A stretch of 9,818 bases of DNA from Cloacimonetes bacterium TCS62 (GCA_001577185.1 LSCM01000032.1:1-9818); one strand, 5' to 3'; positions 1-7,988 are shown, counted from the stretch's first letter. Notes: a model not told the origin generated them from the letters alone. Numbers and translations: made by a program.

Positions 1-1089
1 TTAAGTGTAGGAGAACAACAGCGTGTTGAGCTAATTAAAGTATTGTGCCTGGGAGCAAATCTTCTAATATTAGATGAACCTACTGCAGCCTTAACTCCAC
101 AAGAAACAGATGAACTGATAGATCTTCTAAAAAAAATGGCTAAGAAAGATCGATCTATAATTTTTATTAGTCACAAATTGAATGAAGTCAAGGCTGTAAG
201 TAATCGGGTTAGTGTGCTTAGAAATGGACATCTTGTATATGAAGGGAATATAAGAGAACATTCTGTATCTACACTTGCAGAGAAAATGGCAGGTAGAGAA
301 ATTTCAATGCCGACTTTAAAAGATCAATCCCCTACATCAGATCCGATCTTAGAAATGAAACGTATTTTTGCTAAAGGTAACAAAGGTGTATTAGCATTAG
401 ACGATTTTTCTTTGACTGTGAATAAAGGAGAGATCGTTGGGATAGCTGGAGTTTCAGGTAACGGACAGAAAGAGCTAGCAGATGTTATTAATGGGATTAG
501 TCCTATAGAAAGTGGGAATATATTATTAAATAACGAAGAGATCACCAATAAATCGCCACAAACAATAATTAATAAAGGAATGGGTTATATTCCTGAAGAC
601 CGAATGCATGAAGGAACAATATCTTCTTTTTCCGTTAAAGAAAATATAATCATGAAAGATTATGATAAACCACCATTGTCAAAAAATTTATTTATGAAAA
701 AGAAAATTATTGAGAATTATTCGCTCGATCTAATTAATAATTACGATATAAAATGTCCGGATAATAAAACTTCCGTTTCGAGTCTCTCTGGTGGGAATGT
801 GCAAAAAGTTATCCTGGCCAGAGAACTATCTCGTAAACCTAAAATGCTTGTTGCATCTTATCCCATTAGAGGTTTAGATATTGGTGCGGCAGAATATGTT
901 CATCAACAACTGCTAGATGCCAGAAAGGAAAATGTTGGTATTTTACTGATCTCGGAAGAATTAGATGAGTTATTAGATCTTTGTGACAGAATTGCCGTGA
1001 TTTATGAAGGTAAGATTCTCGATATTTTAAATAGTGAAATTGCTACAAAATCAAAATTAGGACTATTAATGGCAGGGATCAAAAAATGA
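1..1089 (+). CDS. Nucleoside (BMP/Nup-type) ABC importer ATP-binding protein, 5'-truncated by window edge
   Basis: This is the energising subunit of an importer of the CUT2/BMP class (NupO/YufO-like), which has two nucleotide-binding domains in one chain. The frame is open from base 1, and the first visible residues are the NBD1 signature LSVGEQQRVEL, so the gene begins upstream. About 362 residues are visible of the roughly 500 usual for the family. A TTG at 43 lies inside NBD1 and is not the start. Visible residues: NBD1 Walker B ILDEPT (23-28) and H-loop His58; NBD2 Walker A GVSGNGQK (150-157) and signature LSGGNVQK (262-269). NBD2 is degenerate: the Walker B area reads VASYPIRGLD with no Asp-Glu pair, and Glu319 sits where the switch His would be (SEELDEL). 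This is usual for the RbsA-like second domain, so only one ATP site is probably fully catalytic. The stop overlaps the next gene by 4 bases (ATGA), indicating translational coupling. Family assignment is firm; nucleoside as the substrate is inferred from the permease types. Confidence 0.93.
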   Translation, partial: LSVGEQQRVELIKVLCLGANLLILDEPTAALTPQETDELIDLLKKMAKKDRSIIFISHKLNEVKAVSNRVSVLRNGHLVYEGNIREHSVSTLAEKMAGREISMPTLKDQSPTSDPILEMKRIFAKGNKGVLALDDFSLTVNKGEIVGIAGVSGNGQKELADVINGISPIESGNILLNNEEITNKSPQTIINKGMGYIPEDRMHEGTISSFSVKENIIMKDYDKPPLSKNLFMKKKIIENYSLDLINNYDIKCPDNKTSVSSLSGGNVQKVILARELSRKPKMLVASYPIRGLDIGAAEYVHQQLLDARKENVGILLISEELDELLDLCDRIAVIYEGKILDILNSEIATKSKLGLLMAGIKK

Positions 1090-2192
1090 AAAAGAAATTA
1101 TTCAGTGAAACTACATATCGAATTTTAATTATTGTAACTGCAATTTTCTTCGCACTTCTTGTGGGGGCAATATTACTACTTATTGCGAAAACAAATCCTC
1201 TTAAGGCGTATGTTGTTATGTTTACCGAGCCATTAGGCGGTAAGTTTGGACTAACAGAAATATTGGTTAGAGCTGCACCGTTAATGCTAGTAGGCTTGGG
1301 AATTGCAATCGCATTTAGAAGTGGAATTATTAATATTGGTGGAGAAGGCCAAATATTGATAGGAGCGATTTTAGGAACATTTATTGCTCTTTCCTTCCCA
1401 GATCTACCTACTTATATTCTTTTACCTCTGATATTTATAGCAAGTTTTATTGGAGGTGCCATATGGGGTGGAATTGCAGGTTGGATGAAAGCTTATCTTT
1501 CTGTGAATGAAATTTTGAGTACAATTATGCTTAATTATATTGCCTTGCAAATTTACATGTTTCTAATTCGGGGACCAATGATCGATCCTAAGGAAGTATC
1601 ATATGGTACCGGTGTTCCTCAAACTGCACCACTAAGCAGAAATGCTTGGTTAGCGAAAATAATTCCAGCTAGCAGATTACATGCTGGTATAATCGTTGCA
1701 GTTATCTTAGCAATTATGGTTTACCTATTCCTTTGGAAAACTACTATCGGTTATAAATTACGTGCAGCTGGTGCAGAAGCTAAAGCTGCGAAATATATTG
1801 GTGTTAATGTGAAGAATTATCTTGTTCTCGCAATGCTGCTATCTGGAGGTTTTGCTGGCATGGCAGGTGCAATCGAAGTCTGTGGAGTTCATCATAGAGC
1901 ACTTGAATCGATTTCAGCAGGTTACGGTTTTAGTGGAATCGTTGTTGCCTTGTTTGGCGGTCTTCATCCACTTGGTATAATTCCGGCTTCTGCAGTGTTT
2001 GGTTTGCTAATTGTTGGAGCGGATATGATGCAAAGATCTGGAGATGTCCCAGCATCGATCATTTTAGCCATTCAGGGACTTATTATCCTAGCTATAGTAT
2101 CTATTCAGATTTTCTTTTCCAACGATGCGCTTAAAGAAAAAATAATGACTAAATTAAATTTAATGAAATCAGGGGATAAAGATGATAATTGA
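1086..2192 (+). CDS. Nucleoside ABC importer permease 1 (COG4603, NupP/YufP-like)
   Basis: A 368-residue polytopic inner-membrane protein forming one half of the importer pore. A first hydrophobic segment lies at about residues 13-34, followed by a series of membrane helices. Family hallmarks are GIINIGGEGQ (80-89), NEILSTIMLN (141-150) and the cytoplasmic ATPase-contact loop beginning GYKLRAAGAEAKAAKYIG (from about 222), followed by a glycine-rich GGFAGMAGA helix. Length and motif order match the NupP/YufP class rather than the RbsC sugar permeases. The ATG overlaps the ATPase stop by 4 bases, and an AGGGA ribosome binding site at 1074-1078 lies 7 bases upstream, so the start is well supported. 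The homologous B. subtilis system carries guanosine and other nucleosides (family knowledge); the exact substrate here cannot be read from sequence. Confidence 0.94.
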   Translation: MKKKLFSETTYRILIIVTAIFFALLVGAILLLIAKTNPLKAYVVMFTEPLGGKFGLTEILVRAAPLMLVGLGIAIAFRSGIINIGGEGQILIGAILGTFIALSFPDLPTYILLPLIFIASFIGGAIWGGIAGWMKAYLSVNEILSTIMLNYIALQIYMFLIRGPMIDPKEVSYGTGVPQTAPLSRNAWLAKIIPASRLHAGIIVAVILAIMVYLFLWKTTIGYKLRAAGAEAKAAKYIGVNVKNYLVLAMLLSGGFAGMAGAIEVCGVHHRALESISAGYGFSGIVVALFGGLHPLGIIPASAVFGLLIVGADMMQRSGDVPASIILAIQGLIILAIVSIQIFFSNDALKEKIMTKLNLMKSGDKDDN

Positions 2193-3108
2193 TTTTATAA
2201 TTGGTATCATTTCTGCAGGTATTCCGTTAGCTGCACCTTTATTACTTGCAGGATTAGGCGAAATGTTCAATCAACGTGCTGGAGTTTTCAACCTCGGTGT
2301 AGAGGGTATTATGTTAATGGGAGCATTCGTAGGATTCCTAACTGTACTTACGGTAGGATCAGCAGTTCTAGGATTGCTTGCTGCTATCATCGTCGGTGCT
2401 ATCATGGGATTATTAATGGCCATAGTTACAGTAAAATTTAAAGCCAAGCAGGGTATTTCAGGCATCGGACTTTTTATGCTAGGATGGGGACTTTCCGGAA
2501 CTCTATTTCGAGTGTATGTAGGAGGTATTACAAGTATCAAAGGTATAAAAACTTTTAGTTTTCCATTTCTGGGTAAAATACCAATAATTGGTGAAATCTT
2601 CTTTCAGAATAATATTTTGGTTTATTTTACTTTTCTATTAGTTCCTATCTCTTGGTACATTTTAAATAAAACTGCCTGGGGATTAAAAGTTAAAGCTGTT
2701 GGTACAAATCCACAAGCCGCAGATACACTTGGTATAAAAGTTGAGAGAATTCGTTTTCAATGCATAATATTAGGAAGCATAATGGCAGGTTTAGCTGGAG
2801 CATATCTCACAATTGCACAAACACATATTTTTGCTGATAAAATTACGGCTGGAAGAGGTTTCATAGCAGTTGCATTGGTTTATTTTGGTAGATGGAAACC
2901 AGTGGGAATAATGTGGGGAACCCTCTTATTTAGCTTAGCTCACGCATTACAAAGATCAATTCAAGTTTATGGAATTAACTTTCCCTATGAAATTGCAGTT
3001 ATAATTCCATATTTATTAGTTATTGTAGTATTAGCTCTATCATATAAATCGCAGTTTCTGGGTCCTACCTCCTTAGGTAAACCATTCATTCGTGGATCTC
3101 GGGAGTAA
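2182..3108 (+). CDS. Nucleoside ABC importer permease 2 (COG1079, NupQ/YufQ-like)
   Basis: A 308-residue inner-membrane permease that pairs with the preceding one to form a heterodimeric channel. The N-terminal region carries the class signature GVFNLGVEGIML (about 34-45), just after a first hydrophobic helix with PLAAPLLLAGLGE. The ATPase-contact loop GLKVKAVGTNPQAADTLGIK is followed by the GLAGAYLTIAQ helix, as expected for COG1079. The start overlaps the end of the first permease by 11 bases, and AGGGGA at 2171-2176 gives a 5-base spacer. The tight ATPase-permease-permease order is the standard layout for BMP-type importers, whose binding lipoprotein is usually encoded upstream, outside this window. 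The gene looks full length and intact. Confidence 0.94.
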   Translation: MIIDFIIGIISAGIPLAAPLLLAGLGEMFNQRAGVFNLGVEGIMLMGAFVGFLTVLTVGSAVLGLLAAIIVGAIMGLLMAIVTVKFKAKQGISGIGLFMLGWGLSGTLFRVYVGGITSIKGIKTFSFPFLGKIPIIGEIFFQNNILVYFTFLLVPISWYILNKTAWGLKVKAVGTNPQAADTLGIKVERIRFQCIILGSIMAGLAGAYLTIAQTHIFADKITAGRGFIAVALVYFGRWKPVGIMWGTLLFSLAHALQRSIQVYGINFPYEIAVIIPYLLVIVVLALSYKSQFLGPTSLGKPFIRGSRE

Positions 3109-3126
3109 CAACAGGGAATTTACTAG

Positions 3127-3600
3127 ATGTATAGTCAAAAATTCTATTTAAAGCGAACTATTGAGTTATCAAGGCAAGCTGTAAAAAATGGCAATACTCC
3201 ATTTGGAGCTTTACTTGTAGATCATAATGGAAATATTATTTTGGAACAAGAAAACATAGAGGTTAGTGAGAAAGACTGTACAGGGCACGCAGAAACAATT
3301 TTGATGAGAAAAGCCTCAAAATTGTATAATAAAGATTTCTTATGGAATTGTAGTATTTACACATCGATTGAACCTTGTGCTATGTGTTCTGGTGCCATTT
3401 ATTGGGGTAATGTTGGTAAGGTTGTTTATGGCGTTTCCGAAAAAGAACTTTTAAGATTAACTGGTAATGATAAGCAAAATCCTACCTTAGACCTCCCTTG
3501 TAGAAATATATTTAAAAAAGGGCAAAAAAAGATCATGGTAATTGGTCCTATCGAATCTGTTAAAAATGAGATCTTAGAGATACATAAAAATTTTTGGTAA
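3127..3600 (+). CDS. Zinc-dependent nucleobase/nucleoside deaminase (CDA fold, GuaD-like clade)
   Basis: A 157-residue cytosolic deaminase of the cytidine/deoxycytidylate superfamily (COG0590). The catalytic set is complete: His54-Ala-Glu56, with Glu56 as proton shuttle, and PCAMC at 83-87, giving Cys84 and Cys87 as the other zinc ligands. It resembles tRNA adenosine deaminase TadA, but it has TPFGALLV (24-31) where TadA has the PVGA type, and it lacks the TadA C-terminal FF-containing helix. Instead it ends in IHKNFW after an LPCRNIF stretch, a tail seen in free nucleobase/nucleoside deaminases. Guanine, guanosine, cytosine or adenine are all possible substrates; sequence alone does not decide. 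It follows the permease by 18 bases with AGGGA at 3113-3117 (spacer 9), so it is probably co-transcribed with the importer and acts on the imported purine or pyrimidine. The family call is secure; the substrate is not. Confidence 0.88.
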   Translation: MYSQKFYLKRTIELSRQAVKNGNTPFGALLVDHNGNIILEQENIEVSEKDCTGHAETILMRKASKLYNKDFLWNCSIYTSIEPCAMCSGAIYWGNVGKVVYGVSEKELLRLTGNDKQNPTLDLPCRNIFKKGQKKIMVIGPIESVKNEILEIHKNFW

Positions 3601-3629
3601 TTAAATAAAACTATAAAAAAGGAATGAAA

Positions 3630-5675
3630 ATGAGCAATTTTAAAAACAATCCATTGTCCAATGGAAAACGAATTGGAAAATTTGAGACTATTCCATTCAA
3701 AGAAATAAAGTTTGAACATTATGAACCAGCTTTTAATCATGCTTTGGAAGAAGCAAAAAAAGATATCAAGGAAATTCGCGAAGATAAAAATGAGCCTACT
3801 TTTGAAAATACGATAGAAGCATTAGAGAATTCGGGCGAATTATTAAATTATGTTTCTAAGGTATACTTTAATTTATTAGGTGCTGAATCAGATGATAAGA
3901 TGAAAGATCTAGCGCAGAAGATCAGCCCTCTAATTTCAGCATTCTCAAATAGTATTATGACGGATTCAATAATTTTTAAAAGAGTTAAAACTATCCATGA
4001 TTCTAGGAAGAAACTGGATCTTGATCAAGAGCAGATTAGATTGCTCGAGAAAAATTATAAAGACTTTGTGAGAAATGGTGCTCTTCTTGATGATAAAGAA
4101 AAGGAAGAACTGAAAAAGATTGATGGGCAGATGGCAAAACTTAGCCCTCAGTTTACAAAAAATCTCTTAGGAGCAACTAATGCATTTCAATTAGTGATCA
4201 CTGATGAAACGGAATTGGAAGGATTACCGCAGTCTGCTAAAGATGCAGCGAAATACGCAGCAAAACAGATGAAGAAAGAAGGATGGCTTTTTAATTTACA
4301 AGCTCCTAGTGTGAGACCGATATTTAAATATGCAAAGAATAGGGATTTAAGAGAGAAGATGTATCGTGCTTTTACTTCCAGAGCTTTTAATGACAAATTT
4401 GATAATAGGAAAATATTGAAAGAAGTTGCTAATCTCAGATATAAAAGAGCAAAATTATTGGGGTTTAAAACTCACGCAGAATATACACTTACCGAGAGAA
4501 TGGCAGAAAATTCCAAAAATGTACACGAGTTTTTAAAGCGAATTTTTACAGTTGCAATGCCAAAAGCAAAAGAAGAACTGAATGAAATACAATCATTAGC
4601 AAAAGAACTTGATGGAATTGATGATTTACAAGCATGGGATTTTTCTTTCTATAGTGAAAAACTACGTCAGAAAAAATTTAAATTTGATGAAGAAGAATTA
4701 CGTCCGTATTTCAAAGCTGAAAATGTGATCGATGGTATTTTTGAAGTGGCAAATAAGATGTATGGTCTTAATTTTAAACCCATTACAGACATTCAGGTCT
4801 ACAATGAAGATGTACGCACTTACGAAGTCATAGATGAGAAGAACGATCATGTAGGTTTGCTATATATCGATCTCTATCCAAGAGAAACTAAGCGCAGCGG
4901 AGCTTGGATGACTACTTTTCAAACTCAAGGAATGTTACACGATAAGATGAAAAGACCACATGTTGCTGTGGTTGCTAATCTTACACCAGCAACAGATAAA
5001 TCTCCGGCTTTGCTTCAATTTTCAGAAGTAAGAACCATATTTCATGAATTTGGACATGCACTACACGCTCTTCTATCCAATTGTCACTACAGAACCTTAG
5101 CTAGTCCAAATGTATATTGGGATTTTGTTGAACTACCATCACAAATAATGGAAAACTGGCTCATGGAGGAGAAAGCATTAAAAATCTTTGCTAAACATTA
5201 TCAAACAGGAGAAGATCTACCACTAGAATTGATAAAGAAAGTAAAGAAAGCAGAGAATTTTAATAAAGGTTCGGCTAACATAAGACAATTGAAATTCGGG
5301 ATGTTAGATATGGCTTGGCATGACACAGATCCTAGAGATATCGATGATGTGGTTGAGTTTGAAGAGAACACTCTTGATAAATTAAATCTGTTACCTCAAG
5401 TAGATACTTCATTGCTCTCCACAGCTTTTGCTCATATTTTTGCTGGAGGTTATTCAGCTGGATATTATTCATATAAATGGGCAGAGGTTTTGGAAGCGGA
5501 TGCATTTGAAAAATTCAAAGAAGAGGGGATATTTAATCAAAAAACAGCAAGATCATTTAAGGAAAATATTTTATCCAAAGGCAATTCAGAGCATCCGATG
5601 AAATTATATGTTAACTTCAAAGGTCAAGAACCTGATCCTGATGCATTACTAAGAAGAGATGGGCTCTTAAAATAA
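3630..5675 (+). CDS. dcp: M3-family zinc metallopeptidase, peptidyl-dipeptidase Dcp
   Basis: Cleaves dipeptides from the C-terminus of short peptides, probably in the cytoplasm, since no signal peptide is visible (some relatives are exported). Numbering from the ATG at 3630 (681 residues): the zinc motif HEFGH is at 472-476, and the third ligand Glu501 is in DFVELPSQ. The substrate-binding region HIFAGGYSAGYYSYKW begins at His602 and includes Tyr608 and Tyr612, Tyr613 and Tyr615. The long helical N-terminal half with PTFENTIEALENSG is typical of M3 enzymes. The C-terminal part (FAHIFAGGYSAGYY, ILSKGNS, RRDGLL) is closer to Dcp than to oligopeptidase A/PrlC, and the length equals that of E. 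coli Dcp. Start choice: an ATG also exists two codons earlier at 3624, but AAGGA (3619-3623) abuts it directly, whereas 3630 has the 6-base spacer seen at other starts here. The gene lies 29 bases after the deaminase and is followed by a terminator. Confidence 0.9.
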   Translation: MSNFKNNPLSNGKRIGKFETIPFKEIKFEHYEPAFNHALEEAKKDIKEIREDKNEPTFENTIEALENSGELLNYVSKVYFNLLGAESDDKMKDLAQKISPLISAFSNSIMTDSIIFKRVKTIHDSRKKLDLDQEQIRLLEKNYKDFVRNGALLDDKEKEELKKIDGQMAKLSPQFTKNLLGATNAFQLVITDETELEGLPQSAKDAAKYAAKQMKKEGWLFNLQAPSVRPIFKYAKNRDLREKMYRAFTSRAFNDKFDNRKILKEVANLRYKRAKLLGFKTHAEYTLTERMAENSKNVHEFLKRIFTVAMPKAKEELNEIQSLAKELDGIDDLQAWDFSFYSEKLRQKKFKFDEEELRPYFKAENVIDGIFEVANKMYGLNFKPITDIQVYNEDVRTYEVIDEKNDHVGLLYIDLYPRETKRSGAWMTTFQTQGMLHDKMKRPHVAVVANLTPATDKSPALLQFSEVRTIFHEFGHALHALLSNCHYRTLASPNVYWDFVELPSQIMENWLMEEKALKIFAKHYQTGEDLPLELIKKVKKAENFNKGSANIRQLKFGMLDMAWHDTDPRDIDDVVEFEENTLDKLNLLPQVDTSLLSTAFAHIFAGGYSAGYYSYKWAEVLEADAFEKFKEEGIFNQKTARSFKENILSKGNSEHPMKLYVNFKGQEPDPDALLRRDGLLK

Positions 5676-5685
5676 AGAATCAAAT

Positions 5686-5718
5686 TAGCGGTCTTTTTCG
5701 AAAGATCGCTATTTTTTT
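5686..5718 (+). terminator. Rho-independent terminator closing the importer-deaminase-dcp unit
   Basis: An 11-bp stem with left arm TAGCGGTCTTT (5686-5696) pairs with AAAGATCGCTA (5701-5711), with one G-U pair. It encloses a TTCG tetraloop (5697-5700) and is followed directly by seven T residues (5712-5718). It begins 11 bases after the dcp stop codon. Stem, tight loop and T tract together make this a strong call. No comparable hairpin was seen elsewhere in the window. Confidence 0.92.
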
Positions 5719-5803
5719 ATCATAGTTTGGAATATTAAAATTGTTAGTAAAACTTTTAAACAGTGTTACTATAACTTGTATTTTTTATATATTTTACGAT
5801 TTG

Positions 5804-5833
5804 CTTGACATTGAAATCAAGTTTAGACAAAAG
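5804..5833 (+). promoter_or_regulatory. Possible promoter (-35 TTGACA) with overlapping short inverted repeat, upstream of the glycosyltransferase
   Basis: A perfect TTGACA at 5805-5810 lies 43 bases before the glycosyltransferase ATG in a gap that must hold a promoter, because a strong terminator precedes it. It sits in the inverted repeat CTTGA-N8-TCAAG (5804-5808 and 5817-5821). A good -10 box at 16-18 bases is not apparent: the sequence there is ACAAAAGT. The real promoter could instead use the AT-rich TATAAC/TATATA stretches near 5770-5790. The call is tentative. Confidence 0.3.
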
Positions 5834-5853
5834 TTAAATTTAAAGGTAAGAAA

Positions 5854-6549
5854 ATGGATGCAAATTTTGATAATACAGTTGTGATTGTTCCAATATATAA
5901 TTCGGAGAAATATTTAGAAGAATTATTTACTCAAATTTCCTCATATTTCTCTGCAAAGCAAGTCATTGCGATCAATGATGCATCCGAAGATAACTCGAAA
6001 AAGATTTGTAAACAAAGTGGAGTGAATTTTATTGATCTAAATACCAATCAGGGGAAAGGGAATGCCTTAAATTTAGGCTTCAAAAAAGCTCTAGAAATGG
6101 GTTATTCATTTGCTTTTACTATTGATAGCGACTTGCAACATAAACCAGTAGATTTCCCAAAATTTATCAAAGAACAAAATATGGGTGATTACAATCTGGT
6201 AATAGGTAGAAGGGATTTTTCTATTCAAAAAATGCCACTCTCTAGAATCTGCAGCAATTCAATAACAAGTTGGATATTATCTTTTGTAACTAAAACAACT
6301 ATCTTAGATTCACAGTCTGGCTTCAGACTTTATGATCTTCAATATATAAAAGATGTAAAATTTACAACAAAAAGATATCAATTCGAGACAGAAGTTATAC
6401 TAAAAATATTAAAGCACAATGGGAAAATAGGTTTTATTAAGATCGCTACCATTTATGATGACCAGATTAGTTATATTTCTAAATTAAGGGACATAAAAAA
6501 TTTTGTGAAAGTTGTTATAAAAGAGATAATGCCTTCAAAAATTTATTAA
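5854..6549 (+). CDS. Family 2 glycosyltransferase (polyprenyl-phosphate sugar transferase-like)
   Basis: A 231-residue GT-A fold enzyme that would transfer a sugar from a nucleotide-sugar donor. It opens with the beta-strand/donor motif TVVIVPIYNSEKYL (about 8-21), then INDASEDNSKK and NQGKGNALNLGF. The metal-binding DXD-type motif is IDSDLQH (90-96). A later QSGFRLYD motif (from 154) and the C-terminal YDDQISYISKLRDIKNFVK stretch match the dolichol/undecaprenyl-phosphate mannose or glucose synthase-like subgroup. No transmembrane helix is evident, so it is probably cytosolic or peripheral. The acceptor and sugar cannot be read from sequence. AAGGT at 5843-5847 gives a 6-base spacer to the ATG. 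It is the first gene after the terminator and lies 29 bases upstream of surE, so probably the first gene of that operon. It appears complete. Confidence 0.88.
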   Translation: MDANFDNTVVIVPIYNSEKYLEELFTQISSYFSAKQVIAINDASEDNSKKICKQSGVNFIDLNTNQGKGNALNLGFKKALEMGYSFAFTIDSDLQHKPVDFPKFIKEQNMGDYNLVIGRRDFSIQKMPLSRICSNSITSWILSFVTKTTILDSQSGFRLYDLQYIKDVKFTTKRYQFETEVILKILKHNGKIGFIKIATIYDDQISYISKLRDIKNFVKVVIKEIMPSKIY

Positions 6550-6578
6550 GTTGAACTTGAGATCAAAAAGGAATTTAG

Positions 6579-7331
6579 ATGAAAATACTATTAACAAATG
6601 ATGATGGATTTGATGCTAAGGGATTATCTATTTTAGCAAAAGAACTCAAACAAAATGGACATGATATTCTAGTGGCAGCTCCACTTACTCAACAGAGTGC
6701 TAAATCTCATTCCATTTCGCTATTCAAACCAATGAAAGTTATTGAAAAAGGTGAAAATTTATTCGCGATTTCCGGTACTCCGGCAGATTGCATGATCCTT
6801 GCTTCACAACTACTCGTAGATGATGATATCGACCTGGTGATATCCGGCATCAATGCGGGACAAAATATGGGTGAAGATGTATTGTATTCTGGGACTGTAG
6901 CAGCAAGTATAGAAGCAATGTTCTTAGGATATAGATCTATTGCAATCTCTTTGGCTTCTTATGAGAAGCAGAAATTTATAACTAGCGCTCGATATATTTG
7001 TGATATGCTTGATAGGGGTATTCATAAGCAAATTGAGAAAGAGGAGATCCTAAATATTAATGTACCGAATTTAGATTATGAGGATGTAAAAGGAAAAAAG
7101 GTTACTACTCTAGGACATCGAATTTACTATAACTTCGTGAGAGAAGAAAAAGATGATAAGGGAGATACAGTTTATTTTATAGGTGGAGATGAACCACATT
7201 GGTCAAAAATAGAAAATTCTGATGCAAATGCAATTGAGCAAGGATACATTTCAATTACACCAATATCTCTTAATTTTACAAAAACAAGCTCTTTTCACAA
7301 GATGAAAAAATGGGTAAAGAAGAATTGTTAA
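6579..7331 (+). CDS. surE: 5'/3'-nucleotidase SurE
   Basis: A cytosolic, divalent-metal-dependent nucleoside monophosphatase, 250 residues, the normal size for the family. The signature N-terminus MKILLTNDDGFDAKGL carries the metal ligands Asp8 and Asp9. Ser40 in APLTQQSAKSHS is the third conserved position, and Asn92 in SGINAGQNMGEDVLYSGTV supplies the remaining ligand together with the phosphate-binding SGT (104-106). The substrate-loop segment FAISGTPADCM is also present. AAGGA at 6568-6572 gives a 6-base spacer. In E. coli surE lies directly upstream of pcm and both help survival in stationary phase (known); the same order is kept here with only 9 bases between them. Nothing suggests truncation or frameshift. 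Confidence 0.97.
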   Translation: MKILLTNDDGFDAKGLSILAKELKQNGHDILVAAPLTQQSAKSHSISLFKPMKVIEKGENLFAISGTPADCMILASQLLVDDDIDLVISGINAGQNMGEDVLYSGTVAASIEAMFLGYRSIAISLASYEKQKFITSARYICDMLDRGIHKQIEKEEILNINVPNLDYEDVKGKKVTTLGHRIYYNFVREEKDDKGDTVYFIGGDEPHWSKIENSDANAIEQGYISITPISLNFTKTSSFHKMKKWVKKNC

Positions 7332-7340
7332 GGATCCTGC

Positions 7341-7988
7341 ATGAGATTTGATAGCCAAAGACAAAAAATGATAAATGATCATCTCATTTTGAGAGGTATT
7401 GAGGATGAAAAAGTGCTACAGGCCTTTAAAAAGGTAAAACGGCATCTTTTTGTCCCTGAAGGGATCAGACATCTGTCTTATAATGACTCACCTTTGAGTA
7501 TTGGAGATGGTCAAACTATCTCTCAGCCTTATATTGTAGCGCTGATGTTACAACTTCTAGAACTGCAACCAGCAGATAAAGTTTTGGAGATTGGAACAGG
7601 TTCTGGATATCAAACTGCCTTAATAGCTGAAATAGTCGAAGAAATCTACACAGTTGAACGAATTAGCAACTTAATGCTAAAGGCAAAGCAAATCTTGAAT
7701 GAACTAAAATATGAAAATATCTATTACAGGACGGGTGACGGAACTTTAGGATGGAAGGGAGGAAATCCCAAATGTAGTAAATTCAATAAGATCATAGTTG
7801 CAGCTGCTGCACCAGATATTCCAAGTAGCTTAATAGAGCAATTAGCAATAAATGGGAAATTGATCATCCCAACCGGTAATAGGATGTTTCAAAAGTTAGT
7901 TGTTATTACGAAATCTCCACAAGGAGTTAAATTTACAAATCATGGAGGATGCGCTTTTGTTCCATTGTTAGGTGAAGAAGGATGGTAA
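7341..7988 (+). CDS. pcm: Protein-L-isoaspartate(D-aspartate) O-methyltransferase
   Basis: Methylates abnormal L-isoaspartyl residues in aged proteins using S-adenosylmethionine, starting their repair. The 215-residue protein has the family-specific pre-motif PLSIGDGQTISQPYIVALML (51-70), SAM-binding motif I VLEIGTGSGYQT (81-92), the acidic post-I strand YTVERI (103-108) and the C-terminal LVVITKS and CAFVPLLGEEGW segments. These clearly separate it from other class I methyltransferases. AAGGA at 7330-7334 overlaps the surE stop codon and lies 6 bases before the ATG, suggesting co-translation with surE. The last codons overlap the next gene by 7 bases. The product is cytosolic and full length. 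Confidence 0.97.
   Translation: MRFDSQRQKMINDHLILRGIEDEKVLQAFKKVKRHLFVPEGIRHLSYNDSPLSIGDGQTISQPYIVALMLQLLELQPADKVLEIGTGSGYQTALIAEIVEEIYTVERISNLMLKAKQILNELKYENIYYRTGDGTLGWKGGNPKCSKFNKIIVAAAAPDIPSSLIEQLAINGKLIIPTGNRMFQKLVVITKSPQGVKFTNHGGCAFVPLLGEEGW

Noticed and set aside
43..1089. A separate short ATPase gene beginning at TTG 43
   Set aside because: The frame is open from base 1 and bases 1-33 encode the ABC signature LSVGEQQRVEL, so the gene is simply cut by the window edge.
3127..3600. tRNA-specific adenosine deaminase TadA
   Set aside because: The zinc motifs fit the superfamily, but PFGA near the N-terminus and the LPCRNIF...HKNFW tail, with no TadA-type C-terminal helix, favour a nucleobase/nucleoside deaminase.
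3426..3740. Minus-strand open frames, including this one across the deaminase/dcp junction and others in the permease, pcm and membrane-protein genes
   Set aside because: They are antisense to well-supported conserved genes, lack ribosome binding sites and encode low-complexity sequence typical of shadow frames.
5719..5803. Small gene or regulatory RNA in the gap before the glycosyltransferase
   Set aside because: No start codon with a ribosome binding site, no second stable hairpin and no riboswitch-like conserved core could be seen; the stretch is plain AT-rich DNA.
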